A DNA stretch of 64,000 bases, taken from NCBI RefSeq assembly GCF_001884135.1, contig NZ_MAOC01000091.1:415360-479359 (forward strand). The letters run 5' to 3'. Of the stretch, positions 52,011-62,340 are shown piece after piece (the first letter of the stretch is position 1; every line of letters begins with the position of its first letter). A program made the position numbers and the translations under genes. The DNA is from Bacillus nitratireducens (GTDB taxonomy: Bacteria; Bacillota; Bacilli; Bacillales; Bacillaceae_G). The notes beneath the pieces were generated by a model that saw only the letters and a list, made by a program, of their open reading frames with translations, did not search any database and had not been told where the DNA came from.

Positions 52011-53803
52011 TCTGCTTTAAGGTAATACTCTTTAGGCGTTAGCTCCATGATAGTATCTAGAGCGTTAACTTCGATGTCTTTGATATACGCCTTGATAGTT
52101 CTACTTGATGTGTTCTCGAAGTTACTAGCACGGATTTTTCCAGCCCAAAGGTTAGCCCACTCGTTACCGTTTTGCTTCTTAATCTGTAAACCGTAGTCGT
52201 AGTAAGCTGAGTCATTAGCTGAACGAATCATAAACGAGCTACCAAGAAACACATCGGTGTCAGCATTATCACGGTTCTCAGATACACGTTTGTCGACTAT
52301 TTTAAGCGTTCGGTTAGTTATTGGGAAGTACCCTCTACCGTTTTCAAACGTCCAAACTCCACCGCCTGATGCAAATGTAGTAGGACCACCAGTACCGATA
52401 ATCATTTCGTCTTTACCGTTAAGGTTCATTCTGCCCTCACGAGCGATAATTTCAATATTACCTGTTTTGCCAAACTCTATCTCAGACTTAGATACGACAC
52501 CTTTATTACTGTCGTCTCTGTTTTTAGCAATACCGATACGCGCTGATGCATCAGCCCATATGTTGTTCGTAGGTGCCTGATGCTCTATGAACATAGCGCC
52601 TTCTAGTGCTGCTGCGTTAGAACCGTCATAACTGTTACCTAGCACAAGAGAAGTACGGATGTATTGCTGAGTATTACCAATGTTAGGCATGAATCCAAAG
52701 TAACCACGTTGTACAGGTACTGTGTTAAGCCCTAGTCTGTGCTTAAGTGCAAAGTGTTGGGCGTTCATCTCGATAAATCCGCCTATCTGGTTCTGCTCGA
52801 GCGTACTAATCGTAGCGCCTACGAGTCGCTGTGACTGAATACTCTTAGCTGTAACAGCCCCATCAAGATTAATCTTACCTGCTTGGATCAATACACTTTG
52901 AGCTGTTTGGTTAATCGCAGAAGCTATCCCGCCTGCTTCTACTTTCGAGATAATTTGATTCTTTAGAAGAGTAATAGAGCCCTCATACGTATCTACTATG
53001 GCTTTACTTCCATATCGTCCATCTGATTCAGTTTTCTTGTACACATCAGTTGCTAAGACTCTTAGGTCAATCTTGTTGTTAGCCTGTGTAATGCTTGACT
53101 CAATAGTTGAAATCTTAGCGTTATAGTCCGTTGTAGCAACTTTCTTAGCAACTTCACTTATTAGAGCGTCATAGTTAACATAGTCCTGTGGGTGCTCCAT
53201 GAAGGCGGAAGCATTAGAGCCGTACTGTAGCATTGGTTGAGCTACCCACAGAGTCCCGTTACGTCTTACCCATATATCTGCTCTTAGTACAGTAATAGCT
53301 GTAGCAGGTGCAGTAATTTTAACCTCTGCATACACCCATTTGTTATTGACTAATTTAGGTGCTAGCTCTGTTTGCATTGTAGTTGATCCCGTTGAACCAT
53401 TGAAGAATTGAAGCTTTATGACAGCTCCTTGGTCTAGCAAGGCTTTATCTTGTACATAGAACCATGCACCAAACACATAATCTCCACTGCTAATACTTGC
53501 GGGTATACTTTGAGAGATACCACAATATCTATCTGTAGTGCCTGCACCTGTAACAACGATTTTAGCGGAATTGTAGCCCTCTCGGTTTCGTGTAGCTTCT
53601 GCTGTAATAGAACCCCCTACTCCTGCAGGGATATTGCTACCCCATTTGTCAAGACTTGGCGTTCTGCTTGTTATGATCCCTGTAGTAGCGTTAATCACTT
53701 TAGTTTCAAAGGCTGTATTTCTCAATTCGTTCTCTGCACCGAGTTTACCGATATAGTCCGTCATTTCAGTAGACTTAACTCTCAGATCAATTTCGTTATT
53801 CAT
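51983..53803 (-). pseudogene. Tail fibre / minor structural protein, middle fragment
   Basis: 606 open codons, same reading frame as the 53825-54937 fragment but cut off from it by a TAG at 53825-53827. Carbohydrate-binding-like beta domains (ITAEATRNREGYNSAKIVVTG), coiled-coil linkers (NNEIDLRV repeats) and a shaft region are visible. It ends ELYRQR after a frameshift that removes the chaperone domain. Host recognition part of a Siphovirus tail; not functional as it stands. Confidence 0.75.
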
Positions 53804-53824
53804 TTGTTTTATCGTTGAGCCCTG

Positions 53825-54937
53825 CTATGTAATCTGTTGTGTATGTGTCCCTACAGTAGAACTAAGAGAGGAAACTGTAGAGACAGTCCCATCAAGTGTC
53901 TGTTTTATCTCGTTAGTACGACTATTTAAGTCGTTAAATTGGTAATTACCTGAGAAGTCTACTGTAGAGCGATTCCACCCAGTAGCTACCGTTCCTAGCT
54001 CTACTTGTGGCATCCTGTAATAGATGTCCCCATTATGAAATAGTGCTAAGCGGAATCCTACTTGTATAATACCTGCTGTAGTAGGTCTGAACGTTCTAAC
54101 TATACGTGTCCAGTTCCCTGCTTGTAGGCTAGTTTGCTCTGCTGTAGTCAATGAAACATCTTGGTATTGCACCCGTGTACCTGCATTGTCAAAATACTCC
54201 ATGATATAAGCATTTTTAACCTTAAATGCTGACCAATTCGCTGAAGGTACATACATCCATACACTCCATGTGTAGTCCTTATTGCGTGCTACTGGTAACT
54301 TATTAGAGTAAAGACTGACAATACTATTCGGGTCAGTATCAGCTAAGTTTGTACGGTTAAAGCGTGCTACTGCTCCTCTCGGCTCATCTGCCCACGGATT
54401 TTGGAAGATTAAAGTAGTAGTATTGAAGCCTGACCACCCATCAGGAAATCCATTTGTAGGACGTTGTAACATATCTGAGTTGTAAACCAAGTTAGCTCCT
54501 GCAATACCTGAAGCGTCAATACTTGTCAGTTTCATAGAGTTTTCATCTGTGGTTTGCTTGACAGTATTATTCTTCTTCAGGATTTTTACTGAAGACATTC
54601 CCCAAGGCGTTGCAAGTAATCCACGCTCTAGCTTAAGCTGTCTAATCCATAGTGACTTAGTATTTGCTTCAGCCACTCTAGGAAATCTACTACGTACCAT
54701 GATTCCTTTCATATTTGCTTTTACTTTGAAAGTATGCTCTACACGTTTCCAACCTGTATTAGTGTGCGTTTTAACCTCTGCTTCAGACCAACTAGTCCCG
54801 TCATGTTGGAATATAAGCGTTTGTCCTCCTGCTACATTCTGCATTAACTCTAATGAAAGCGTAAGTGTCTCATTCGGTAAAATACCGTGTGTAGCAGTTA
54901 TCAGAGAGCCCCCGACTTGGTAAAGACATCTTATCAA
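53825..54937 (-). pseudogene. Tail fibre / minor structural protein, N-terminal remnant
   Basis: 370 open codons encoding beta-sandwich, carbohydrate-binding-like domains (for example GILPNETLTLSLELMQNVAGGQ and WSVWMYVPSANWSAF). The true N-terminus is gone: the 5' end is fused to integrase sequence on the other strand near 54910-54935. An in-frame TAG after THTQQIT ends it, while the next codons (QGSTIKQMNNEID) continue the protein. Confidence 0.75.
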
Positions 54938-55522
54938 TACAACTATATTTATTACATCTTTTTCAAGGCGCTTCTGAATACTGGTATGCGTAAAGGTGAA
55001 GCTGCTGCTTTACAATGGAAAGACATAAATTTAAAAGAACATACTATTACTATTTCTAAAACATTGGATTTTACGGCTAAAACAAAAGAAGAATTATTCG
55101 GAGATACAAAAACATTTACTTCTAAACGTACTATCATGATTCCTAAATCATTAGTTGATGAGCTACTCGAACATAAAAAGTGGCAAAATGCTAATAAGCT
55201 TGTTTTACAAGATGCATATGAACATGAATTAGATTTGGTCTTTTCAAGAGTAGATGGAAATTTCTTGCCGAAGTCAACATTGTTCAATGCATTCTCACGC
55301 ATACTTAAGAAAGCAAATTTACCTAGACTAGAAATACACTCATTACGACACACCCACGCGGTTCTTTTATTAGAGTCTGGTGCAAGTATGAAATACATTC
55401 AAGATCGACTAGGACATAAGAGTATAGAAATCACTGCTAACGTTTACTCTCATATTAGCGATAAAATTAATAAAGATTCCATTTCGGGGTTTGAAGCTTA
55501 TATGAATAACGTATTGGGGTAA
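54911..55522 (+). pseudogene. Phage tyrosine integrase, C-terminal half
   Basis: Catalytic domain of a phage integrase with all boxes: Arg in LLNTGMRKGEAAAL, HSLRHTH, LGHKS and the nucleophile Tyr in ANVYSHIS. The N-terminal arm- and core-binding domains are missing because a deletion fused this end to the tail gene. No proper start codon or ribosome binding site precedes the homologous part, although a frame opens at ATG 54887. Its end points to attR, as expected for the integrase of this element. Confidence 0.82.
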
Positions 55523-55531
55523 GTTTGATTT

Positions 55532-55604
55532 TTTTGTGGGTGTTTTGTGGGTGTTTTGTGGGTGGATTACTCTTCTTTAAAATAAAAATGTTTTACCCAC
55601 AAAA
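55532..55604. repeat. Three tandem TTTTGTGGGTG repeats plus an inverted copy, right arm
   Basis: Perfect 11-bp units at 55532-55542, 55543-55553 and 55554-55564, and an inverted ACCCACAAAA at 55595-55604. The same unit occurs near attL at 47253. The 11-bp period places all copies on one helix face. Likely arm-type integrase binding sites. Confidence 0.6.
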
Positions 55605-55606
55605 TA

Positions 55607-55640
55607 AAAAAACCCTCAACACGTTGTGTGTCAAGGGTTT
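55607..55640 (-). terminator. Phage-supplied terminator of glnA
   Basis: Stem AAACCCTtgacac / gtgttgAGGGTTT with a T run on the minus strand, starting 8 bases past the glnA stop. It is unrelated in sequence to the original terminator at 47057-47092. Confidence 0.75.
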
Positions 55641-55645
55641 GAGCC

Positions 55646-55695
55646 TCTTAGTATAGAGACATATATTGATCGCGTTCCCATTGGTGAACTTGCGT
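55646..55695. repeat. attR: 3' end of glnA
   Basis: Matches 47096-47145 at 49 of 50 positions. It encodes the last glnA codons and stop, so integration left glnA intact. Confidence 0.88.
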
Positions 55696-56982
55696 TCTAA
55701 AGATATCCCACTCAATCTCTTTCGCTTCGATAAAGTGCTCAAGTAAATGATCACCTAATGCACCGCATACGATTTCATTAGATTGTAAAGTAACTAACGC
55801 TTGCGCTAATGTTGCTGGTAAGTCAACGATACCTGCTTCTTCGCGCTCTTCTTTTGTCATTACGTAGATGTTACGGTCTACTGCAGCTGGTGGAGTTAAT
55901 TTGTTTTTAATTCCATCAAGACCTGCTGCTAATAATGTAGCCATTACTAAATATGGGTTTGCAGCTGGGTCAACACTACGTACTTCTACGCGTGTACTAA
56001 TACCACGAGATGCAGGGATACGTACTAATGGGCTACGGTTTTGTGCAGACCATGCTACGTAACAAGGAGCTTCGTATCCAGGTACTAAACGCTTGTAAGA
56101 GTTTACAGTTGGGTTTGCTACCGCTGTAAATGCTGGTGCGTGTTTTAAAATACCTGCGATGAAGTGACGAGCATCATCACTTAATTGTAAATCACCGTTT
56201 TGATCGAAGAATACGTTCTCACCATTTTTGAATAGCGATAAGTTACAGTGCATACCTGAACCGTTCACACCGTATAATGGTTTTGGCATAAATGTTGCGT
56301 GTAAACCGTGTTTACGAGCAATTGTTTTTACAACAAGTTTGAATGTTTGAATATCATCACATGAGCGAATTGCACTTGCATATTTAAAGTCAATTTCGTG
56401 TTGCCCTGGAGCAACCTCATGGTGAGACGCTTCAATTTCAAAGCCCATCTCTTCTAGTTCAAGTACGATATCACGACGACAGTTTTCCCCTAGATCCATC
56501 GGCGCAAGGTCGAAGTATCCACCGTTATCGTTTAATTCTAATGTTGGATTTCCTTTTTCATCTACTTTAAATAGGAAGAATTCTGGCTCTGGTCCAAGAT
56601 TGAAATCTGAGAATCCTAAAGCTTCCATTTCTTTTAACACACGTTTTAAGTTGTTACGTGGGTCTCCATCAAATGGAGTGCCATCCGCATTGTAAATGTC
56701 ACAAATTAGACGAGCAACTTTACCTTTTTCAGCTGTCCAAGGGAAAATTACCCAAGTATCTAAGTCAGGATATAAATACATATCAGATTCTTCAATACGT
56801 ACGAAACCTTCAATCGAAGATCCATCAAACATCATTTTGTTATCAAGAGCTTTCGTTAATTGTCTCACTGGAATCTCTACGTTTTTAATTACTCCTAAAA
56901 GGTCTGTAAATTGTAAACGGACATACTTTACATTCTCTTCTTCCGCCAAACGGAAAATATCTTCTTTTGTGTACCTAGCCAT
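55648..56982 (-). CDS. glnA: Glutamine synthetase type I
   Basis: Makes glutamine from glutamate, ammonia and ATP; 444 residues, the usual size of the Bacillus enzyme. Motifs: [27 protein letters not shown], the [13 protein letters not shown]-terminus, and [16 protein letters not shown] 56982 with AAGGAGG is the start; the frame opens to 57012. The prophage att site covers its last 16 codons. Cotranscribed with glnR. Confidence 0.97.
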   Translation of the reverse strand: MARYTKEDIFRLAEEENVKYVRLQFTDLLGVIKNVEIPVRQLTKALDNKMMFDGSSIEGFVRIEESDMYLYPDLDTWVIFPWTAEKGKVARLICDIYNADGTPFDGDPRNNLKRVLKEMEALGFSDFNLGPEPEFFLFKVDEKGNPTLELNDNGGYFDLAPMDLGENCRRDIVLELEEMGFEIEASHHEVAPGQHEIDFKYASAIRSCDDIQTFKLVVKTIARKHGLHATFMPKPLYGVNGSGMHCNLSLFKNGENVFFDQNGDLQLSDDARHFIAGILKHAPAFTAVANPTVNSYKRLVPGYEAPCYVAWSAQNRSPLVRIPASRGISTRVEVRSVDPAANPYLVMATLLAAGLDGIKNKLTPPAAVDRNIYVMTKEEREEAGIVDLPATLAQALVTLQSNEIVCGALGDHLLEHFIEAKEIEWDIFRTQVHQWERDQYMSLY

Positions 56983-57030
56983 TATAAATTCCTCCTTAGT
57001 CCCTCTAAACACCTTCAGAATCAGTTATCT

Positions 57031-57420
57031 TTAGTGAAAAAACCTTGAAATGTCACCTTGTCGCAATGAAGTTCGATTAAATCTACCTGTATGTTGTAGT
57101 TCATCTCGAAGTATTTTGCGAAGCTCAGTTTTTGAAATTTCTTTCGTTTCTTCTTTTACTTTCACTGTTTCTGTTTGATTTTCTTTCATTAGTAACACTT
57201 GTTTAATACCAGCCATATTCAAGCCTTGATCTAATAAATCTTTAATCTCTAACAACTTATCTACATCGTTAAATGAAAATAACCTACGATTCCCCTTTGT
57301 ACGGGTTGGAGAAACAAGATTATGCTCTTCATAGTAGCGAATTTGACGTGCAGATAATTGTGTTAAATCCATAACAATACCAATAGGAAACAGCGGGGCA
57401 GAACGTCTATCTTCTTTCAT
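57031..57420 (-). CDS. glnR: Glutamine synthetase repressor GlnR
   Basis: MerR-family repressor of 129 residues with the wHTH ([26 protein letters not shown]) and the C-terminal regulatory tail that senses feedback-inhibited GlnA. It is 48 bases upstream of glnA in the same operon. GlnR/TnrA-type operators lie in its promoter. Confidence 0.95.
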   Translation of the reverse strand: MKEDRRSAPLFPIGIVMDLTQLSARQIRYYEEHNLVSPTRTKGNRRLFSFNDVDKLLEIKDLLDQGLNMAGIKQVLLMKENQTETVKVKEETKEISKTELRKILRDELQHTGRFNRTSLRQGDISRFFH

Positions 57421-57465
57421 TGTTTCAGTTCCTCCTTCGCCTTAACTGCTTCTCATTTTATACCA

Positions 57466-57504
57466 TGTTATGTTTAGTGTCAATAGATGTTAGATTTTCT
57501 TACA
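57466..57504 (-). promoter_or_regulatory. Paired GlnR/TnrA operators
   Basis: TGTTA-N7-TTACA at 57488-57504 matches the GlnR site TGTNAN7TNACA. A second, degenerate copy (TGTTA-N7-TGTCA) lies at 57466-57482, 22 bp away centre to centre. The same two-site arrangement controls glnRA in B. subtilis. Confidence 0.75.
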
Positions 57505-57565
57505 TGATTTTTTTGTAAATTTTTTCATTCTTTTTTCTAATGAAATAAATCATTACTTTCACAAG

Positions 57566-57592
57566 AAAAAAGCTGTCGAAATCGACAGCTTC
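57566..57592 (-). terminator. Terminator of the ynbB-like gene
   Basis: Perfect stem AAGCTGTCGA / TCGACAGCTT just past the stop. Confidence 0.8.
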
Positions 57593-57596
57593 CCCC

Positions 57597-58868
57597 TTAA
57601 GAAATTGTTAATAATTCTTTTTCAATTAATGCATCAATTGCAGAACAAATCGCAATCTTCACATGTGAATAAGTTAACCCACCTTGCACGTAAGCAACAT
57701 AAGGCGGACGAATTGGACCATCAGCTGACAATTCAATACTTGCACCTTGAATAAACGTTCCCGCAGCCATAATTACATCATCTTCATAACCCGGCATATA
57801 GTTGGCATATGGAGTGAAGTGAGAATTAATCGGAGATGCATATTGAATTGCTTGGCAGAATGCAATCATACGATCTTTATCATCAAATTGAACAGACTGA
57901 ATTAAATCTGTTCTTGGTGCATTCCATGCTGGTGATGTATTCATCCCTAACTTTTCTAAAAATGCAGCTGTAAAAATCGCACCTTTTAGCGCTTGTCCCG
58001 CTACATGCGGCGCTAAGAAGAAACCTTGATACATTTCTTGCAAACTGTATAAAGATGCCCCTGCTTCCGCACCGATTCCTGGAGATGTTAAACGATATGC
58101 ACACGCTTCAACATACTGCTCTTTACCAACAATGTAACCACCAGTTTTAACAATTCCACCGCCAGGGTTCTTAATAAGCGAACCTGCCATTAAATCTGCA
58201 CCAACATGACATGGCTCTTGCTCTTCAATAAACTCGCCATAACAGTTATCTACAAATACAACAACATCAGGTTTAATCTCTTTCACAAACGCAATCATCT
58301 CTTTAATTTGTGAAACAGTAAATGACGGACGAGTAGCATAACCTTTCGAGCGCTGAATACCAATCATCTTCGTATTACTATGAATTGTGGCTGCAACAGC
58401 TTCAAAATCAACAAGCCCCTCTTCAGTAAGCGGAACTGCATTATAGCCAATATTATATTCTTTAAATGAACCTACACCTTTTCCGCGCACACCAACGATT
58501 TCTTCTAACGTATCATACGGTTTCCCCGTTATGTATAGTAACTCATCTCCCGGACGTAAAATACCAAATAAAGCTGTTGAAATCGCGTGAGTTCCTGAAA
58601 TGATTTGCGGGCGAACAAGACCAGCTTCCGCTCCAAATACATCAGCATACACTTTCTCTAACGTGTCACGACCAATATCATCGTAACCATAACCTGTCGT
58701 CGGAATAAAATGCGAATCGCTAATTTTATGTTTACGAAAACTTTCTAATACACGAAACTGATTACTTTCAATTACTTCATCCGCACGTTTATGTACTTCT
58801 GTAATTTGACTCTCTACTTCTTTTACGATTGGAGCAATTTTTTCTCCATTTTTCAAACGATCAAACAT
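57597..58868 (-). CDS. YnbB-type PLP lyase (methionine gamma-lyase/aluminium resistance family)
   Basis: PLP-dependent fold-type I enzyme of 423 residues. Features: [56 protein letters not shown] with the PLP Lys in SLIKNPGGG. It overlaps hflX by 8 bases, the same gene pair order as in other Bacillus near glnRA. Often annotated as aluminium resistance or methionine gamma-lyase family, without firm biochemistry. Confidence 0.85.
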   Translation of the reverse strand: MFDRLKNGEKIAPIVKEVESQITEVHKRADEVIESNQFRVLESFRKHKISDSHFIPTTGYGYDDIGRDTLEKVYADVFGAEAGLVRPQIISGTHAISTALFGILRPGDELLYITGKPYDTLEEIVGVRGKGVGSFKEYNIGYNAVPLTEEGLVDFEAVAATIHSNTKMIGIQRSKGYATRPSFTVSQIKEMIAFVKEIKPDVVVFVDNCYGEFIEEQEPCHVGADLMAGSLIKNPGGGIVKTGGYIVGKEQYVEACAYRLTSPGIGAEAGASLYSLQEMYQGFFLAPHVAGQALKGAIFTAAFLEKLGMNTSPAWNAPRTDLIQSVQFDDKDRMIAFCQAIQYASPINSHFTPYANYMPGYEDDVIMAAGTFIQGASIELSADGPIRPPYVAYVQGGLTYSHVKIAICSAIDALIEKELLTIS

Positions 58869-60135
58869 TTTTATTTTCTCCTTCTTCCACTAAAAATCTC
58901 TTTAATTGCCCATTAAGCGATGAATGAGCAAATATATACCCTGTACAATCATATACAAATTTATTTTCCAAAAACTCCATCTTTGTTAACAGTGTTTCTG
59001 TCTTTAATAGCGTTAACAACTTACCTTCACTCGGAGGAATTTCCACTTGATAACGATCCATTTCTTCCTTCATCTGTTTTTCTATCGCTTCTTTTATATG
59101 TAATAAGTCACTTTCTTCAAAAGCACTAGTCATTAAGAAGTCACTTTTCGGAAATGGAATGAAATTTTGATGCAACTTATCTTTTTTATTATAAAGCGTA
59201 ATAATAGGAATATGATTAATCTCAAGGTCTGACAATAATTCCTTTACCGTTTGTTCATGCCCTACGTAATTAGGGTCTGCCGAATCAACAACATGTAAAA
59301 TAACATCCGCTTCACCAGCTTCTTCTAACGTAGATCGAAAAGCAGCGATTAGTGACGTAGGTAGATCTTGTATAAAACCAACCGTATCCGTCAAAAGCAC
59401 GGTATAACCAGAAGGTAACGGCATTTTCCTTGTTGTTGGATCTAGCGTTGCAAACAATAAGTTTTCTTCAAACGTATCAGCTTCCGTTAATCTATTAAAC
59501 AACGTAGATTTCCCTGCATTTGTATACCCAATTAACGCAACTTGAAACACTTTATTATCTTTTCTTCTCTCACGATATCTTTTTCGATGCTCCACAACAA
59601 CCGCAAGTTGTCTCTTTATTTCATCAATACGAGATCGAATATGACGACGATCTGTCTCAAGCTTCGTCTCTCCTGGTCCCCTTGTACCAATTCCACCACC
59701 AAGACGTGATAAAGCAAGACCTTGTCCCATAAGGCGCGGCATTGTATATTGCAACTGAGCTAACTCTACTTGAAGCTTACCCTCTCTCGATTTCGCACGT
59801 TGCGCAAAAATATCTAATATTAGTTGCGTTCGGTCAATTACTCTTGCATCTAACACTGAAGATAGATTCCGAATTTGACTCGGTGTTAACTCGTTATTAA
59901 ATATAATAACAGCTGGTTCTAATTCTTCAGTTAAAGCTGCAAGCTCTTCTAATTTACCTTTCCCAATATAAGTCGCCGGATGGAACTTCGGACGTTTTTG
60001 CGTCGTTGATACTAACACTTCCGCTCGAGCAGTCTTCGCTAGCGATGCAAGTTCTTTCATGGAATGCATAAATTTTTCATCATCATCTTGCGACAATTGA
60101 CAGCCAACTAATATGACTTTTTCTTTTTCTTCCAT
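58861..60135 (-). CDS. hflX: GTPase HflX
   Basis: Ribosome-associated GTPase of 424 residues. The N-terminal HflX domain ([28 protein letters not shown]) is followed by a glycine-rich [21 protein letters not shown] linker and a GTPase domain with G1 [10 protein letters not shown]3 DTVGF, G4 NKKD. HflX splits stalled or hibernating ribosomes. ATG 60135 or a TTG one codon upstream could be the start; the site AAAGGATGAG is distant from both. Confidence 0.95.
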   Translation of the reverse strand: MEEKEKVILVGCQLSQDDDEKFMHSMKELASLAKTARAEVLVSTTQKRPKFHPATYIGKGKLEELAALTEELEPAVIIFNNELTPSQIRNLSSVLDARVIDRTQLILDIFAQRAKSREGKLQVELAQLQYTMPRLMGQGLALSRLGGGIGTRGPGETKLETDRRHIRSRIDEIKRQLAVVVEHRKRYRERRKDNKVFQVALIGYTNAGKSTLFNRLTEADTFEENLLFATLDPTTRKMPLPSGYTVLLTDTVGFIQDLPTSLIAAFRSTLEEAGEADVILHVVDSADPNYVGHEQTVKELLSDLEINHIPIITLYNKKDKLHQNFIPFPKSDFLMTSAFEESDLLHIKEAIEKQMKEEMDRYQVEIPPSEGKLLTLLKTETLLTKMEFLENKFVYDCTGYIFAHSSLNGQLKRFLVEEGENKNV

Positions 60136-60227
60136 CAAATATGTTCACTCATCCTTTTCGAAATTTAAACCTTCTAATATAATAGCAGAGGAAGCATATT
60201 TCATCTAGTTAGCGGGGGAGAAAATTC

Positions 60228-60851
60228 ATGGCATGGGAGATTTTTAGCATCATAGGCACAATCGCATTCGCACTAAGCGGAGCCATTGTCGCAATGGAAG
60301 AAGATTATGATATTTTCGGGGTATATATTTTAGGAATGGCAACCGCATTTGGGGGAGGTGCCCTTCGTAATTTATTGATTGGTTATCCAATCGTCGCATT
60401 TTGGCAACAAGACATGCTATTCCAAATCGCACTTTTATCAATGACGATTATTTTTCTTTTTCCAAATAGATTAATTAGACATTGGAAAAAGTGGGAAAAC
60501 ATCACAGACGCCATTGGCTTATCAGCATTCGCCGTACAAGGAGCACTATATGCTCAAAAACTAGATTTGCCAATTAGCGCTACAATCGTAGCTGCAGTTT
60601 TAACCGGCATCGGCGGTGGTATTATTCGTGATCTTTTAGCTCGCAGAAAACCTCTTGTCCTTCGAGCTGAAGTATATGCGTTTTGGACAATTTTAGCAGG
60701 TTTCTTAATTGGCGCTAAAATTATCGTTAGCGATTGGGCTCTATACACCTTATTCATTTTAATTGTTTGCTTCCGCATGATTTCTATTCATTACAAATGG
60801 CATTTACCGCATAGACGTATCGATACAAATGAACGTTCAATGCACAAATAG
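60228..60851 (+). CDS. TRIC-type cation channel / UPF0126 membrane protein
   Basis: Membrane protein of 207 residues with seven helices in two similar halves: TIAFALSGAIVAMEEDYDIFGVYILGMATAFGGGALRNLLIG and SAFAVQGALYAQ ... GGGIIRDLL. This is the UPF0126 / prokaryotic TRIC channel pattern. A GCGGGGGAG site precedes the ATG. Its physiological ion is not known. Confidence 0.88.
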   Translation: MAWEIFSIIGTIAFALSGAIVAMEEDYDIFGVYILGMATAFGGGALRNLLIGYPIVAFWQQDMLFQIALLSMTIIFLFPNRLIRHWKKWENITDAIGLSAFAVQGALYAQKLDLPISATIVAAVLTGIGGGIIRDLLARRKPLVLRAEVYAFWTILAGFLIGAKIIVSDWALYTLFILIVCFRMISIHYKWHLPHRRIDTNERSMHK

Positions 60852-60857
60852 CACTCT

Positions 60858-60887
60858 AACCTCTTTACATATCGTAAAGAGGTTTTT
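60858..60887 (+). terminator. Terminator of the TRIC gene
   Basis: Stem AACCTCTTTAC / GTAAAGAGGTT and T tract. Confidence 0.85.
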
Positions 60888-60950
60888 CTTTTCTAACGAG
60901 TTTTTCTTCACATAATGTTTATACTAATTTTTAAAGTGAGGTGAATACAA

Positions 60951-61088
60951 ATGACAAACCACGTTAATAAAGGTGCTCAAAAAAGCTCAGTAGACCAAAT
61001 TGAACACGATCCTAATTCAGCACACGAAAAAAGTGCTAAAATGGAGCGCTTCCATAAATCTTACCAAGAAAAAGCAAAAAAAGATTAA
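60951..61088 (+). CDS. Small hydrophilic protein (45 aa)
   Basis: A 45-residue charged peptide (MTNHVNKGAQKSSVDQIEHDP... ending EKAKKD) with a GTGAGGTG site 9 bases before the ATG. No hydrophobic stretch. Its composition resembles small spore or stress proteins but I do not recognise a family. The hairpin at 61110 can end its transcript. Confidence 0.65.
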   Translation: MTNHVNKGAQKSSVDQIEHDPNSAHEKSAKMERFHKSYQEKAKKD

Positions 61089-61109
61089 ACACACTTATAC
61101 ACCAAAAAC

Positions 61110-61137
61110 AGACGCACAGTTTACGTACTGTGCGTCT
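61110..61137. terminator. Bidirectional terminator between the 45-aa gene and spoVK
   Basis: Stem AGACGCACAGT / ACTGTGCGTCT with a 6-base loop. It covers the last codons of spoVK. Confidence 0.75.
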
Positions 61138-62077
61138 CCTCTTCAAGCATCAAATCCATACTTGTTATCCCAATCAAATCATATTTATCATACGTATCCT
61201 CTTGTAACAATCGCATAGCTTGTGTGCGAATTGATTTTTCAACAATATTCCGTACGTATCGCCCATTACTAAACGATGTAATTTGTGACGAATACTTTAC
61301 CGCGTGTAAATGATCTCTAAATTTCCACTCTGCTTCTTTCGACAACTGATATTCACGCTCTTCATACATTCTCTTCCCAATTTCCAACAACTGATTTACC
61401 GAGTAATCCGCAAATTCAATAATAAATGGAAAACGAGATTGTAATCCTGGATTTAATGAAAGAAAATGATTCATCTCTCTTGAATATCCAGCTAAAATTA
61501 ATACAAAACCGTGTTGCTTATCTTCCATATGCTTCACAAGCGTATCGATAGCTTCCTTCCCAAAATCCTTCTCTCCACCCCTCGCTAATGAATACGCCTC
61601 ATCAATAAATAAAATCCCTCCCATAGCCTTCTTTATTAAATCCCTTGTCTTTTGTGCCGTATGACCGATGTACTCACCTACAAGATCAGCACGTTCAGCT
61701 TCAACTAAATGCCCTTTCGATAAAATATTCATCTCAAACAACAATTTCCCTATCATTCTAGCAACGGTTGTCTTCCCAGTACCGGGATTACCCCTAAATA
61801 ACATGTGAAGCACTTGCTTCTCAGACTTCAACCCCACCTCTTGCCTTTTTTTATTCACAAAAATCCAGGCATAAATTTCTTTTATTATCTTTTTTATATC
61901 ATCCATCCCAACAAGTTTTCCCATCTCTTCTTCAATTCTCTGCAACATCTCATGTTTAGTAGTGGTTTCACTTGAAATTACGGCTTTATTTTCTGATGCC
62001 GGTAACGAAATTTTTTTTCGATGGTTTAATACAATATTAATTTGATTGTTATTTTTCTTACGCATCGATTGTTCCAT
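61121..62077 (-). CDS. spoVK: Stage V sporulation protein K
   Basis: CbxX/CfqX-type AAA ATPase of 318 residues needed for spore maturation. Walker A GNPGTGKTTVA, Walker B GILFIDEAY, sensor and Arg-finger region SRFPFIIEF are present. The N-terminal 35 residues are basic and low in complexity. GAGGTG precedes the ATG. The bcr1 repeat begins 14 bases upstream of its start. Confidence 0.92.
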   Translation of the reverse strand: MEQSMRKKNNNQINIVLNHRKKISLPASENKAVISSETTTKHEMLQRIEEEMGKLVGMDDIKKIIKEIYAWIFVNKKRQEVGLKSEKQVLHMLFRGNPGTGKTTVARMIGKLLFEMNILSKGHLVEAERADLVGEYIGHTAQKTRDLIKKAMGGILFIDEAYSLARGGEKDFGKEAIDTLVKHMEDKQHGFVLILAGYSREMNHFLSLNPGLQSRFPFIIEFADYSVNQLLEIGKRMYEEREYQLSKEAEWKFRDHLHAVKYSSQITSFSNGRYVRNIVEKSIRTQAMRLLQEDTYDKYDLIGITSMDLMLEEETHST

Positions 62078-62090
62078 ACAATCACCTCAT

Positions 62091-62245
62091 TTTATCCCGC
62101 ATGAACGGGCAGTAAGACTCCCACCTCAAAATTCAGCAAATGCGAGGAAGTTAGACGGGAGATAACTGCCCGTAAATGCCCGATTGGTTCAACTAATAAT
62201 CAGGGGGGATGAACAAAAACCCCACTGATTAAAGTTTCACTTTAT
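62091..62245. repeat. bcr1-like intergenic repeat, full-length copy A
   Basis: Exactly 155 bp from TTTAT to TTTAT. It contains a strong fold (CGGGCAGT ... ACTGCCCG enclosing CTCCC ... GGGAG) and a second hairpin (ATCAGGGGGG ... CCCCACTGAT). Length, TTTAT flanks and B. cereus group context agree with bcr1, a non-autonomous mobile repeat. Assigned from memory of the family, not by a search. Confidence 0.75.
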
Positions 62246-62340
62246 CCACTCACCAAATATTATTATTCCTGTCTCCTTTACAAATGACTATTTTCAGAAA
62301 AGTTTGCTATAATATAAGAAATAATGAAGGTGGTGGGACT

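Larger units (their letters stand above)
47096..55695. mobile_element. Decayed prophage integrated in the 3' end of glnA
   Basis: The 8.6-kb element is bounded by the 50-bp att repeats. It holds, from right to left, an integrase fragment, a broken tail-fibre gene, an unknown tail-region protein, XhlA, holin, a secreted amidase, and on the opposite strand a toxin/immunity pair and a small peptide. Head, packaging, replication and repressor genes are gone; the deletion joins the integrase to the tail gene near 54910-54935. It cannot make phage by itself. Cargo genes look intact. Confidence 0.85.

Noticed and set aside
52257-52580. Plus-strand ORF inside the tail-fibre gene
   Set aside because: Antisense shadow, no ribosome binding site.
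54952-55398. Minus-strand 148-codon ORF opposite the integrase
   Set aside because: The plus strand has all integrase catalytic boxes; the minus frame is Cys/Ser-rich shadow sequence.
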